The notes beneath the pieces are model-generated. The model worked only from the letters and a program-made list of their open reading frames with translations. It searched no databases and was not told the origin of the DNA. From CBDCPI01 sp965220245 (GTDB lineage: Bacteria; Chloroflexota; Dehalococcoidia; Lucifugimonadales; UBA3495): a stretch of DNA of 64,000 nt. A program made the translations under genes and the position numbers. Location: contig CBDCPI010000008.1 of the NCBI GenBank assembly GCA_965220245.1, positions 558,001 to 622,000 on the forward strand. Direction: 5' to 3'. This document shows, one piece after another, positions 33,319-42,529 of the stretch (within the stretch, counting starts at the first letter, position 1; each line of letters begins with the position of its first letter).

Positions 33319-36300
33319 TTATGCGGAGCCCAAAGGCTTCGTCATCGCGTCCACCTGCAGCCAGTAGTGCTGGACCTTGCTGACCTCGTGCCAGGGGAAC
33401 TTGGCCGGGTCCGGGATCGGCTCCTGCATCACTGGCGCCCCGGCACAGTTGGTCACTATGTACAACCAGAAGCAGTCCCTCCGGTCCTCCGCCACCCTCC
33501 GCTCGTTGGGGGTGAGGAGTATCGTCCCCGTCTCCGCGGCCAGCCCCTTCACCTCGATGAGCCTGAGTTCCCCCGATACTAGGTCTAGGCTGGTCACGTC
33601 GTACCCCAGGTTCATCTCGTGGACGTCGTACACCTGCTTTCCCTGGGCCCGCTCGTGTTCCATGACCGCGTTCATGGCGGTCATCTCCGTCTCGGTGTTC
33701 GGCCGGAGTTTCTTCACCTCCGGGTCATTGCCCTCCGGATGGGGCAGTACCAGGATGCTGGCCAGTTTCTCGACTCCCTGGAGCGTCAGGGAGCGCTGCT
33801 GGACCAGTTCCGTGCTCCGGAGCTCCCGCCGGTTCAGGACCTCGCTGTGCCGGTTCTCTGCTTGGGCCCGCCTTCCCTCCGCTCCCACGACCTGCCTGTC
33901 GACTTCCTCTTGGGCCCTCCCGATCTCCAGGTCTACCCTTCCCAGTACCTCGGTGAGGGACAGCTCCACGTGTTCCGCAATCCGGTCGATCTCGGGAATG
34001 CGTTCCTCTTTCACTTCGTCCAGGAATGGGTTGAGAGCCTGCTCATACAGCCACTGGTTGGGTTCGGGCTGGGATACCACGGCAGGGAGTTGACCGGGGC
34101 GCTCCGCCGCGGTTAGGTCTCCCAGGACCTCTGGCCCCCGCAACGTCGGCTCAGAGCCATCCGAGATTTCCACTGCGAACAGCCTTTCGTGAATCACCTG
34201 CCCCAGACCGTCGGTGACCTGTGCCTTGTAGAAGTCCAGCCGAGCCGGACTCTCGTAGCCCAGTGAGTGAAAGCATGCTCCCTTGGCAAAGGACTCCCTT
34301 CCCGATTCCAGGCTGCTCCGCCGGAGCGCTTCGAAGAGCGGATGCCCCGGCGTAACCCATTCCAGGTTGCTGTTCTCCGCCGTGTCCCGGTCAGTTGAAA
34401 TCCTCTTATACCTGTTGGCCAGTGCCGGCAGTTTCCAACTGGGGGAGAGTTCATGCCGCTTCAAGTGTGAGGGTGTGGGGCCCGGGTCGTAAGTGTGACT
34501 CCGGTTGCTTACTGGCCTGAGGGTGAATCGTGCGTTCTTCGCACTCTCCTGCAGGAACCTGGCGATGGTCTCGGGGACTATCCGCCTTTCTTGGGCCCGG
34601 GCCCGTCTTTCCACCAGCATTTCTAGGTTCAGTTTCTTGGACGCGAGTCCTTCGAGTGCGTGCTGGCATATCTCTCTGAAATGGCTCTCATCCACATCCT
34701 TGAGCAGCCTGTCCTCCAGGTCAGTGTCTCCCAGTTTCCCGGCATAGTAGTCCCTCAGGACCCGCTCGACTTGGTTGGCGGGAAGGACCTCTCCGACCAC
34801 GTTGAACACGGCGTCATCGTCCAGGGCGTCCCTGATTTCCTGGAGCTTGCTCAGGAGGCGGTCCAGCACCTTTCCTTCTATGGTGTTGGTGGCGACGAAG
34901 TTGAAAATCAGGCAGTCGGAGCGCTGTCCGTACCGGTGTATACGGCCCATCCGCTGTTCCAGCCGGGGTTCCACGGGATGTCGAAGTTGAACAGGATGTG
35001 GCAGCACTGGAGGTTTATCCCCTCCCCGGCGGCTTCGGTGGCGACCAGGACCTGGATGTCTCCGTCCTTGAACTGCTGCTCGACGTAGAGCCGCGTTCCT
35101 GGTTCGTCCCGGAAGCCGGGGTTCATGCCGCCGTGGATGCTGTCGGCCCTGAACCCCCAGGCCTGAAGTCGCTCCATCAGGTAGTCCAGCGTGTCCTTGA
35201 ACTCGGTGAAAATCAGGAGCCTCTGGTCGGGGTCGTCAAAAAATCCCTCCTCTTGGAGGATGCGATGGAGCCGCTGGAGCTTCGCCTCCATGCCTGACTC
35301 CTCGACCTTGCCTGCTTGGACAGCCAGAACTTGCAGCTCGGAAATCTCGTCTCTGACCTGGTCCGCACTTTCTGCTAGGGTGACGGCGTCAAGGAGTTCT
35401 TCGAGCCGCTCCCGCTCGTGGTCGTCCATCTCCTCTATGTCCTCGAGGTCCGGGATTAGAGGTGGCGCGTGGCTCGCCAGTTCCTGGGCGTGGGCCAGTC
35501 GGTCCTCAAGTCTTCTTGCCCGGTTTTCCAGGGACTTCTTCATCGAGCGGGTGCTGGAAGCGAGCCGTCTCTGGTACATCGACATCAGGAACCCGATGGC
35601 GTGCGCCCTTCGGTCGTCGCCCTGAGCGGCCGCTCTGCTGCTCTGCTTTTTCACGAAGTCCGTCACGGCCTTGTACAGCTTCAGTTCGTCGCCTTCGATG
35701 TTGAAGTCGGCAGTCCTGGGAATGCGCTTGGTGAAGACGGGCATGGTGGCCCATTCCCCGCTCTTCTGCCGTTCCGGGAAATAGACCATCGCTTCCTTCG
35801 TCCGGCGGAGATAGAAGGGTGCCCGCCTCTTGGCCATCGCCTCTTCTATGGACTTCACGTCGGCGTAGGCGTCTTGGTCCAGGAGTTGGAGGAAGAGGGT
35901 GAAATTCCTGGGGTCGCCCTTGTGCGGGGTGGCGGTCATCAGGAGGATGTTGTCGGCGCTGTCCCGGAGCAGTTCTCCCAGCCGGTATCTCTGGCTCTTG
36001 TGGGACTCGTCGCTGGCCGACATCCGGTGGGCCTCGTCGATGATGACCAGGTCCCAGGTGGCCTGCCTGAGCCCTGCCAGGATGTCTTCCCTCTTGGCTA
36101 GGTCCAGAGAGGTGATTACTTGGCTGTTGTCCAACCACTGGTTCATCCCGAACTGGTCGCGGATGTTGCTGCCCCTGAGCACGTGAAACTGCTGGTCGAA
36201 CTTCTCGAACATCTCCCGCTGCCACTGGAAGGTCAGGTTGGCAGGACATACGACCAGGATTCTTTCCGCGAGTCCGCGGAGTTTGAGCTCCCGGACCAGC

Positions 36301-36719
36301 AGGCCGGCCATGATGGTCTTTCCGGCCCCGGCGTCGTCGGCCAGCAGGAACCGGACGCTGGGCAGTTTCATGAAGTATTCATAGACGGCTTCCAGTTGGT
36401 GGGGTAGCGGATCCACCCTGGAGATGGACAGTCCGAAGTAGGGGTCGAACTCGTGGGCTATACCCATTGAGTAGGCTTGGAGGCCTAGACGGAGGAGGTT
36501 GCCGTCCCCGTCGTAGGTCGGGTGTGGGTCTGTGATCTTCAGGTTGGCGATATCGTCGGACGTGAGGGTGACTCTACGGAAGCGGCTGGTTTCCAGTCCC
36601 TCCAATCCAACTTCGATTGAGGCCGTACCGTTCGGTCTGACGATGACGACCCGCATGGGTTCGTTGAACAGTGGGCCGGTTATGACCTGGCCCTCCTCTA
36701 GACTCGTTACTGTTGCCAA
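33319..36719 (-). pseudogene. SNF2-type helicase with DUF3883-like domain, frameshifted
   Basis: The frame from 36719 has motif I (LLADDAGAGKTIMAGLLV), motif II (VIIDEAHRM), motif III (LMTATPHKGD) and reaches NFDIPWNP. It then loses register at about 34965. The other frame resumes at LEQRMGRIHRYGQ (motif VI) and ends in a domain with NLGYDVTSLD, LRLIEVKG and LLTPNERRVAEDRRDC, typical of DUF3883. The interval is 3401 nt, so four bases (or one) are missing. Family consensus WNPNRLEQR favours four. Intact length would be 1134 residues. First large gene of the operon. Confidence 0.9.
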
Positions 36720-36796
36720 CTTGCCTCCGAATCGCTCTCTAGTTGGCGGTGTTTCGCCAGGGTCCTGCCACGGCGTTTCATCGGTGCAGGGTGGAA

Positions 36797-37084
36797 TCAG
36801 GTCTGACTCGGTAGGTCGTCAAAGAGCGAGATTCCCGTCTTCCCGGGTGGCGCGGATGCCACCTGCTTTGTGAGCAGCATGAGTGCCTGGTTCACCAGTT
36901 GGGATTCGCTCATACGCTCCAGTCCTGGCCCGAACTGCTGGATGAATTGGGGGTCTTTGAAACCCGAGACCGACTTGAAGTCTCCGGCGTCGGTGAGGAC
37001 CGGTTCCAACCGGGGGCTCAGCTTCTCTATGAGGGTTGCACGAGCCAGTTGGAGTAGAGCGGGGTCACACTTAACTGGTTTCAT
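36797..37084 (-). CDS. small leader protein of the defence operon
   Basis: 95 residues from ATG 37084 (MKPVKCDPALLQLARATLIE), chosen because a perfect AAGGAGG lies six bases upstream. Helical throughout (RATLIEKLSPRLEPVLTDAG; SESQLVNQALMLLTKQVASA), no Cys pairs or membrane segments. The first gene after the promoter. It might be a regulator or an accessory subunit. No family recognised. Confidence 0.7.
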   Translation of the reverse strand: MKPVKCDPALLQLARATLIEKLSPRLEPVLTDAGDFKSVSGFKDPQFIQQFGPGLERMSESQLVNQALMLLTKQVASAPPGKTGISLFDDLPSQT

Positions 37085-37090
37085 GGACCG

Positions 37091-37140
37091 CCTCCTTGAC
37101 ACTTGGTAACCAAGTTACTTCGCATACGTCACCGTGTCAA
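37091..37140 (-). promoter_or_regulatory. promoter with overlapping palindromic operator
   Basis: On the minus strand TTGACA (37140-37135) is followed by a 17-bp spacer and TAACTT (37117-37112), a good sigma-70-type pair. The palindrome ACTTGGTAACCAAGT (plus strand 37101-37115, seven-base arms) overlaps the -10 box and covers the expected start site. AAGGAGG follows at 37097-37091. A dimeric repressor binding there would block initiation of the defence operon. Confidence 0.65.
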
Positions 37141-37301
37141 CGTCAACCGTCATTAAGTCAAGGGCTTTGTGTTCTTTAGGAGGGTCGGTCTTTACACCTG
37201 TGAATTCCTCGTGTTAGACATAAAGTAGGGTTTTGAATTTTCTCGTCGGGTATGGGCTGTATGGCTTCTTCCGTTGACAATGCCGAGAGAGCCGAACGTG
37301 C

Positions 37302-38141
37302 CTAGGAAGATTCTTTTACTGGAGTCAGCCATGTCCATTTCCAGGTGTACTCGTCCCATCGGGAAGGTGAACTGTTGACTTCCCTTAGCTTCTTGAGTTC
37401 GGGCATTTCGCTCTTCGCGGACCTAGCGATTTGAACGGGTGCTGCCAGTCGGTCATCAAATACAATCCTTTCCTCTACCCACAGGTATTTTATCTTTCCG
37501 TTAGCACTCCAATAGAACACGACCTCCGGGATGCGATTTCTGGAATCGAAGATACTCCCCCATTCTGAGAATTGCTTCGGGGGTTCTTCGCCAGCATCAC
37601 TCAGGCACTCGCTTACTTCGACGGGCGGAGGCAGTAGCGAGAACTCTATCTTCCGAGTGGAGGAGTCTGCCCCGGTCAGCTCGGCCACCAGCACGTATCC
37701 CGGCCTTTTGAGTGATTCCCCATAGGTGGTCCAGGCGAGTTTCATGACGCTTTCTTGATAACGCCAGAGCCAGAACAGTTCGGACCTTTTAACGAAGTCC
37801 GGCAACTCTGATTTGGTTGCGAATTTCTGTATCTGCTCCGTCGGCAGATAGCCGAAGAGCATCTCCTCCATCTCTGTCCTCTGAACATCATTCAGGGGTC
37901 GCCGATTGGATTCCAGTATGAAGTGGGCTGTGACAATCATCACTCCAGCCGTTGATAGGATTCCGACAGCTGCGATTGCCCAGAGGAGGGGAAACAGACC
38001 GAGGGAAGGTATCGCGCTGATAGCACCTGCAAGGCTGAGGAACTCCACGAACATAGCTGCTAGTAACCATTTCTTGGCCCGTAACCCCCGATAGATCTCC
38101 ATTGCCGGAGCCGTAATATTCACAAAAGTGCGATCTGGCAT
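37302..38141 (-). CDS. two-helix membrane protein with cytosolic domain
   Basis: 279 residues. Membrane segments at about residues 25-45 (WLLAAMFVEFLSLAGAISA) and 49-73, then a soluble mixed domain (about residues 90-275) containing RSELFWLWRYQESVMKLAW and KYLWVEERIVFDDR. Lower GC than the array. It diverges in position from the defence operon and may be independent. No family recognised. Confidence 0.6.
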   Translation of the reverse strand: MPDRTFVNITAPAMEIYRGLRAKKWLLAAMFVEFLSLAGAISAIPSLGLFPLLWAIAAVGILSTAGVMIVTAHFILESNRRPLNDVQRTEMEEMLFGYLPTEQIQKFATKSELPDFVKRSELFWLWRYQESVMKLAWTTYGESLKRPGYVLVAELTGADSSTRKIEFSLLPPPVEVSECLSDAGEEPPKQFSEWGSIFDSRNRIPEVVFYWSANGKIKYLWVEERIVFDDRLAAPVQIARSAKSEMPELKKLREVNSSPSRWDEYTWKWTWLTPVKESS

Positions 38142-38361
38142 GGTTGAAAATTCTTCCTTTGCTGTGTGTTGACTCGTGCTTTTATCGTATTGCCCTTATC
38201 CTACCGCTCGCACACTACCCCGTCTCCATCCCCATCCCGCGCTGATGGCACCAGCGCCTTTGGAAACCCCCGTCCGCCGCCTCGGCTCCCCTGCACCCGC
38301 TCTTCCCCGGCTGCGGCAGCTTCCCTCGCATGATCCGTACACTGATGCTTCCACCCCCGGC

Positions 38362-39908
38362 TTATGCTCCCCGGTCACGGTTCCCAGGAAGCCCCAGCGT
38401 TTCCACCTTAAACTCCGGCGGGTGTTCGCACGTCCCCAGCATGTCCATGACTATTTCCGACTCAACTGGGGTCATGGTCAGCCCCCACCGCTCCTTAATC
38501 TCCGTCCAGTCCAGGGCGTACTGGCACCAGAGGGCATTGCTTGGCGGCGCCCACTCCTCCGGACCTCTCGCTCCCTTCGACCGGTTGTACCGGGAGCTGA
38601 TCGCAATCAGGTGGGCGTCGTCCTCCAGGTAGTTGGCGTATTCCTCTTTCGTTGCAGCGTCCCAGGACCATCCGCCCGACAGGTGGGCGTTCTTGAGCGG
38701 GACGTGGTGGTCAACGTCGATGTGGCTCGGGTTGCCCAGGTGATGCCCCAGGTGGGGCGCCCACCACCGGCCTGCCTCCACCCTGCACTTCCTGTCGGTC
38801 TCGAAGGTCACGGGTGCCAGGCTTTCGGCTATCAGCACTTCCTGCCTCGCGTCCTGGCAGTCCCTGTCCTCGTCGGTCCAATGTTTCCAGTCGCCCCGGT
38901 CGTACTCGGGGATGTTCGCGGGGACCGGGGCGACGGTGATCACCAGGGTGGTCGCGGGCGTCGGAGCTGGCGTTGACGGCACCGTCGGCGCGGTTGCTGC
39001 CGGCGTGGACCCGGTTCTCTCCGGTGTGGAGACCGGCGTGGGTGTTGCCATGGTCGCTGTCGCCGGCCCGGCTGCGGGTCCCATGTCCAGTCCGCACTCG
39101 GGCCCAGCCTGTGCCAGGTCGTCGATGTTTCCCTCCTGTGCTGCTTGCACCGCCGTTGCCATCTGCCCTGGTCCGCGCAGCGTTTCCATCAGGCACTGCA
39201 TTCCGTCCCGTATACCGGATCCCCCTCCCAGCTGTGAGGCGTTTGCCTCCCACTCCTCGTCGGTCAGGCAGGCGATGGTTACCGAAATTCCTGCCATGCT
39301 CCCGGCTATGGCCTTTTCTGGGTCGCCGCCGGCGCCTGCGGTCATTACTGCCCTGGGGTCGATAACCTCGAATGCCGCGCGGATGCAGTCGGACGTTTCC
39401 AAACTCAGCGGGCCTGGGCTTGGTACGAACCCGGCGAGAAAGATTCTTGCCAAGTTCTCGTCGTTGATACATCCGATGAGTTTGGCCTGTTCGTCCTGGG
39501 ATGTGGGTCCTTGGCCCGTAAGCGCCCGGGTCAGGGTCTCGGGGTCATCGCCGATGCACGCGAGCTCGGCATCGGACAGGGCGGATTGCAGTACCCCGGG
39601 GTCCTGTAGCCGGAGGGGTGCGAGTCTCCCGTCGGGAGCAGGGGTCGTTGTCGGTTCGGGGGTCGGAGAACTGGGCGGCGTCACTGTCGACGATGTCGTG
39701 GGGATCTCAGTCGGCGACGCCGTCGGGGCGCCGTGGGTCTCTCCGTCGGGTCCTCCGTGGGCACCGGGGTCTCAGTCGTCGTTGTGGCTGCTGTTGGTGT
39801 CGGTATCGGGTCCGAGCATGCTGCCAGGGTCGCCAGGAGTACCAGGATGATGATTGCCGGGAGGAACGGTTTCAGCACTGGGGGTGTCCTTTTCTGTGTG
39901 GAATCCAC
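38362..39908 (-). pseudogene. secreted HNH/DUF1524-type nuclease lipoprotein, frameshifted
   Basis: ATG 39908 starts a lipoprotein signal (ILVLLATLAACSDP, lipobox LAAC) followed by a Thr/Pro linker that breaks at a C-run near 39735. The same linker continues in another frame (PTASPTEIPTTSSTVTPP) into a 440-residue remainder. Near its end DHHVPLKNAHLSGGWSWD, LIAISSRYNRSKGARGPEEW and the Trp-rich CQYALDWTEIK match HNH/DUF1524 nucleases. One extra C (CCCC to CCCCC) restores 515 residues. An exported nuclease is implied; phase variation or an assembly slip at the C-run are both possible. Confidence 0.75.
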
Positions 39909-40037
39909 CTCCTATTCTACCTGTCACTCATCACATTCCTCTGGCTCCTCTTTCAGGAATCTCGGGGCCCTGGCCACATTGAGTATGTCTTGTCTCCGTA
40001 CTTCCGGTTCGTGTTCTCCGGGGCCGGTGGAAGTGAA

Positions 40038-40064
40038 AATCCCCGCCGGGGCTCGGCGAGGATT
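40038..40064 (-). terminator. putative terminator
   Basis: An imperfect GC-rich hairpin (AATCCCCGCC paired with GGCGAGGATT), followed on the minus strand by TTTTC. It lies 33 bp after the coiled-coil gene ending at 40097. Confidence 0.5.
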
Positions 40065-40096
40065 CTGGGCTGTCTGCTGCAATGCTCCTGAGTTGT

Positions 40097-40759
40097 TCAG
40101 GTCTGTTGGCGTTGCTGGATCAAGAGCACCTGTACCCCGTCCCTGTTCAGGTCTGGGTCTTCCCTTGTGCCGATGGCAATGGGGGTTACCTTCCCGCCCG
40201 TGGCCTCGGCCAGTATGGCAGCCCATTCCGTGGCCCTTCGGACGTCCTCCTGTTGGACGGTGATGGAGATTTCTCCCAGGATGTATTCGTCACCGCCGTC
40301 CACCGTGAGGACGATGTCGACGTCGTCGAGCTTGTCGTTATCCTCCGGGGTGATGTTCCCCTGCCCTTCAGCTCTGTCAAGCAGTTCGATGAGGGGTTGC
40401 CTGTTCTTCTGGGTGGAGAACACGGTGGCTCTGATGTTGAGTTCCCGCCTCAGGGACCTGTGGATGTACGCGGCGACGTGGGACTCGTAATCGCTTCCCA
40501 TGAGGTTGCTGACGTTACCGCCGATCCTGCCGACGTCGCCTTCCAGCCGCGCTTGCCCCTCCTTGATGGTGCTGACGTCCTCCTTGAGGGTGCCGATGTC
40601 CTCGTTGAGGGTGCCGATGTCCTCTTCGATTCTCTCGAGCCTGACGGGCATCTGGAGCAGTTCATCGGTGAGGATATGTCGGCGCAGGGCGTCCCTGAGT
40701 GCGGGGTTGCGCTCGATGGCATCGAGGATGTCTTGGAAGTCGTTGATGGGCGTGGCCAT
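40097..40759 (-). CDS. coiled-coil protein with nuclease-like C-terminal domain
   Basis: 220 residues from ATG 40759, with AGGAG five to six bases upstream. Residues 35-85 are a coiled coil with repeats (EEDIGTLNEDIGTLKEDVST). The C-terminal domain has YESHVAAYIHRSLRRE, DVDIVLTVDGGDEYILGEIS and GGKVTPIAIG. The Asp...Glu arrangement resembles PD-(D/E)XK domains of the DUF3782 kind, though the Lys is not in the usual place. Function unknown. Confidence 0.65.
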   Translation of the reverse strand: MATPINDFQDILDAIERNPALRDALRRHILTDELLQMPVRLERIEEDIGTLNEDIGTLKEDVSTIKEGQARLEGDVGRIGGNVSNLMGSDYESHVAAYIHRSLRRELNIRATVFSTQKNRQPLIELLDRAEGQGNITPEDNDKLDDVDIVLTVDGGDEYILGEISITVQQEDVRRATEWAAILAEATGGKVTPIAIGTREDPDLNRDGVQVLLIQQRQQT

Positions 40760-40842
40760 GTCCACTCCTGTGGTGTAATTCTACTGCTTGTCGGTCCTCT
40801 GGGACAGTGGGGATTTCCCCTGCCCTTCACGGTCTGGGTGAA

Positions 40843-40869
40843 AGTCCCCGCCGGGTTTTGGCGGGGACT
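40843..40869 (-). terminator. putative terminator
   Basis: Perfect 10-bp stem AGTCCCCGCC / GGCGGGGACT with a seven-base loop, followed on the minus strand by TTTCACCC. Downstream of the small lipoprotein gene ending at 40934. Confidence 0.55.
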
Positions 40870-40933
40870 GTTGCTGAATCTGCTTATGAGCCGGGATTGG
40901 CTTCGTTTCCTTCCTGCTGGCGGGTAGCTGGCG

Positions 40934-41185
40934 TCAGTCTCGCTGAACCGGGGCCCGTATTCTCGTCTCCTTGGGTGCCGTCGTTGGTGTGGGCATCAGC
41001 GTCGCGTCCATGATCGGCGTCGTCATGGTGCCGGTCTTGCTGGTTTCGTCGGTGTCGGTGGTTGCCGCCCCGGTCGGTCCTGGGGTCGGTGTTGCCTCGG
41101 TGCAGGCCAACAGAGCCGCCAGGATGACGAGGATTGTCAGCATCACGGCCTTACTTTGAAAGAATTCCCTCAAAGCCTTAGCCAC
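40934..41185 (-). CDS. small lipoprotein
   Basis: 83 residues. Signal peptide with lipobox (AVMLTILVILAALLAC, Cys about residue 28), then a Thr/Pro-rich surface-exposed tail (TEATPTPGPTGAATTDTDET) without a folded domain. The tail resembles the linker of the HNH lipoprotein at 38362. Overlaps the next upstream gene by 16 bp. Confidence 0.65.
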   Translation of the reverse strand: MAKALREFFQSKAVMLTILVILAALLACTEATPTPGPTGAATTDTDETSKTGTMTTPIMDATLMPTPTTAPKETRIRAPVQRD

Positions 41186-41628
41186 TTGATTTCCTTCGAT
41201 TTTGCAAAAAACTCCTCGTAGTCGGTCGGTAGCAGAAGGAGATGCTCGGGGGGTCTTGGCTCCATCTGCTCCAACACCAGCCTGCGACGAGCTTCAATCA
41301 GTTCCTCGTGATCACGGATGAGTCCTGCGATGTCGGTCGCTTGGCCGCCGGGAAGGTAAGGGCGGAAAATTTCGATGTTCTCGTTCATGCGGCGAATCCT
41401 CAGTTCATGGGCGACGAACTGGAATTCCTCATTCACGGCGTTTTTTCGGGTTTCCTTTTCCCAGACCTCAAGAAAACTTCTGAGATCTCTGACCGCCACT
41501 CTGCGGTTCAACCTCTTGTCGATGAACCGCCATTCGAACTGGAGCGACAGCAGGGCGATTCCGGCAAGGAAGCCTCCCGCTATGTTCAGGAGAATGGACG
41601 AGGTGGCGTCGGGGAAATTCCACGGCAT
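41170..41628 (-). CDS. single-pass membrane protein
   Basis: 152 residues. One membrane segment at about residues 11-30 (SILLNIAGGFLAGIALLSL), then a charged helical cytosolic part (VRDLRSFLEVWEKETRKNAV; LIRDHEELIEARRRLVLEQM). No enzymatic motif. Its end overlaps the lipoprotein gene, suggesting co-expression. Confidence 0.6.
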   Translation of the reverse strand: MPWNFPDATSSILLNIAGGFLAGIALLSLQFEWRFIDKRLNRRVAVRDLRSFLEVWEKETRKNAVNEEFQFVAHELRIRRMNENIEIFRPYLPGGQATDIAGLIRDHEELIEARRRLVLEQMEPRPPEHLLLLPTDYEEFFAKSKEIKWLRL

Positions 41629-41752
41629 CTCTGCATCCAGTGTCTTAATCTTATAGAGCGTCCATAGCTTTCTCTCAGATTACCTTGGGGAGACTTTGGT
41701 TGTCCCCCGTCTGCTGTCATCACCGGATGTTCCTCCTTCAAGCTTGATGATT

Positions 41753-42250
41753 TCAAAGTTCGTCGGGACCGGCGAGCAGGTCTTCGACCGGACGTTCCAG
41801 GACCTGGGCGATGGCCCTGAGCGTGCCCAGCTTCGGCGCGTGCTTTCCGTTCTCCAGCCGGACCAGCGTGACGCGCCCTATGCCTGAGGCTCTTGCAAGA
41901 GCCTTCTGGGTAAGCCCAGCGTTCTCCCTGAGTGCCCGGACTCTTGCGCCCAGGATCTGCCTCCCCTCGGAGGCTATCATTTCCATCCTGGGCCGGTAGG
42001 TCTGGTCGCAGTAATGCCTGACGAAGTCCCAGGGAAGTTCCACCCTTTCGTCTCGGGTGGTCGTCAGTATGACTTCGTACGGGTTCGGCAGTTCGATGGC
42101 GTTCAGACTGGAGTGATCTCCGATCTCCGGTATGTCCGCGAAGGGCACCGTCCCGGTGTAACCGTCCGCGAAGCTCGCGTCGATGCCCTCTTCGCCCGGC
42201 GTGACGGCGATCATCATCCGGTCCGCGTTTGCGACCTTCACGGTACTCAT
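41753..42250 (-). CDS. DUF2442 plus XRE-type helix-turn-helix protein
   Basis: 165 residues. An N-terminal DUF2442-like domain (GIDASFADGYTGTVPFADIP ... ELPNPYEVILTTTRDERVEL) is fused to a C-terminal XRE helix-turn-helix (LRENAGLTQKALARASGIGR, then LVRLENGKHAPKLGTLRAIA). DUF2442 proteins pair with DUF4160 proteins as toxin-antitoxin-like modules, and the adjacent upstream gene is a broken DUF4160. Probably an antitoxin and autoregulator. Confidence 0.8.
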   Translation of the reverse strand: MSTVKVANADRMMIAVTPGEEGIDASFADGYTGTVPFADIPEIGDHSSLNAIELPNPYEVILTTTRDERVELPWDFVRHYCDQTYRPRMEMIASEGRQILGARVRALRENAGLTQKALARASGIGRVTLVRLENGKHAPKLGTLRAIAQVLERPVEDLLAGPDEL

Positions 42251-42253
42251 TGC

Positions 42254-42490
42254 CTACTCCCCGTGGATGGTTTCCCAGATTTCTCTAATTTCTTGGGAGT
42301 TCTTCCTGTATGCCGCCATGATGTCGCGGTAGGTGCCGGGCGGGGGCCTTTCGATGAAGGCCCCGCTGAGCAGGTTGATGCGGCACGTGTCCTGGTTGTC
42401 CACTCAGACATGCACGTGAGGCGGTTCGAACCGGTTCTCCCTTGTGTTGATGACGAAGCGAAAACGACCTTCGATTACTACCGTCGGCAT
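42254..42490 (-). pseudogene. DUF4160 protein with in-frame TGA
   Basis: 79 codons. MPTVVIEGRFRFVINTREN, then FEPPHVHV, TGA at 42406-42404, then VDNQDTCRINLLSGAFIERP and onward to a TAG four bases before the HTH gene. HVHV followed by Trp is what I recall for DUF4160 proteins, so TGG to TGA is likely. The partner gene downstream is intact. Confidence 0.75.
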
Positions 42491-42529
42491 CCCTGGTCCT
42501 TGGAGAGCAAGGTATCACGTCGTGATACT

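Noticed and set aside
42421..42450. GGTTCGAACC resembling a tRNA T-loop
   Set aside because: It lies inside the DUF4160 coding sequence. No acceptor or anticodon stem can be drawn around it. No tRNA was found in the window.
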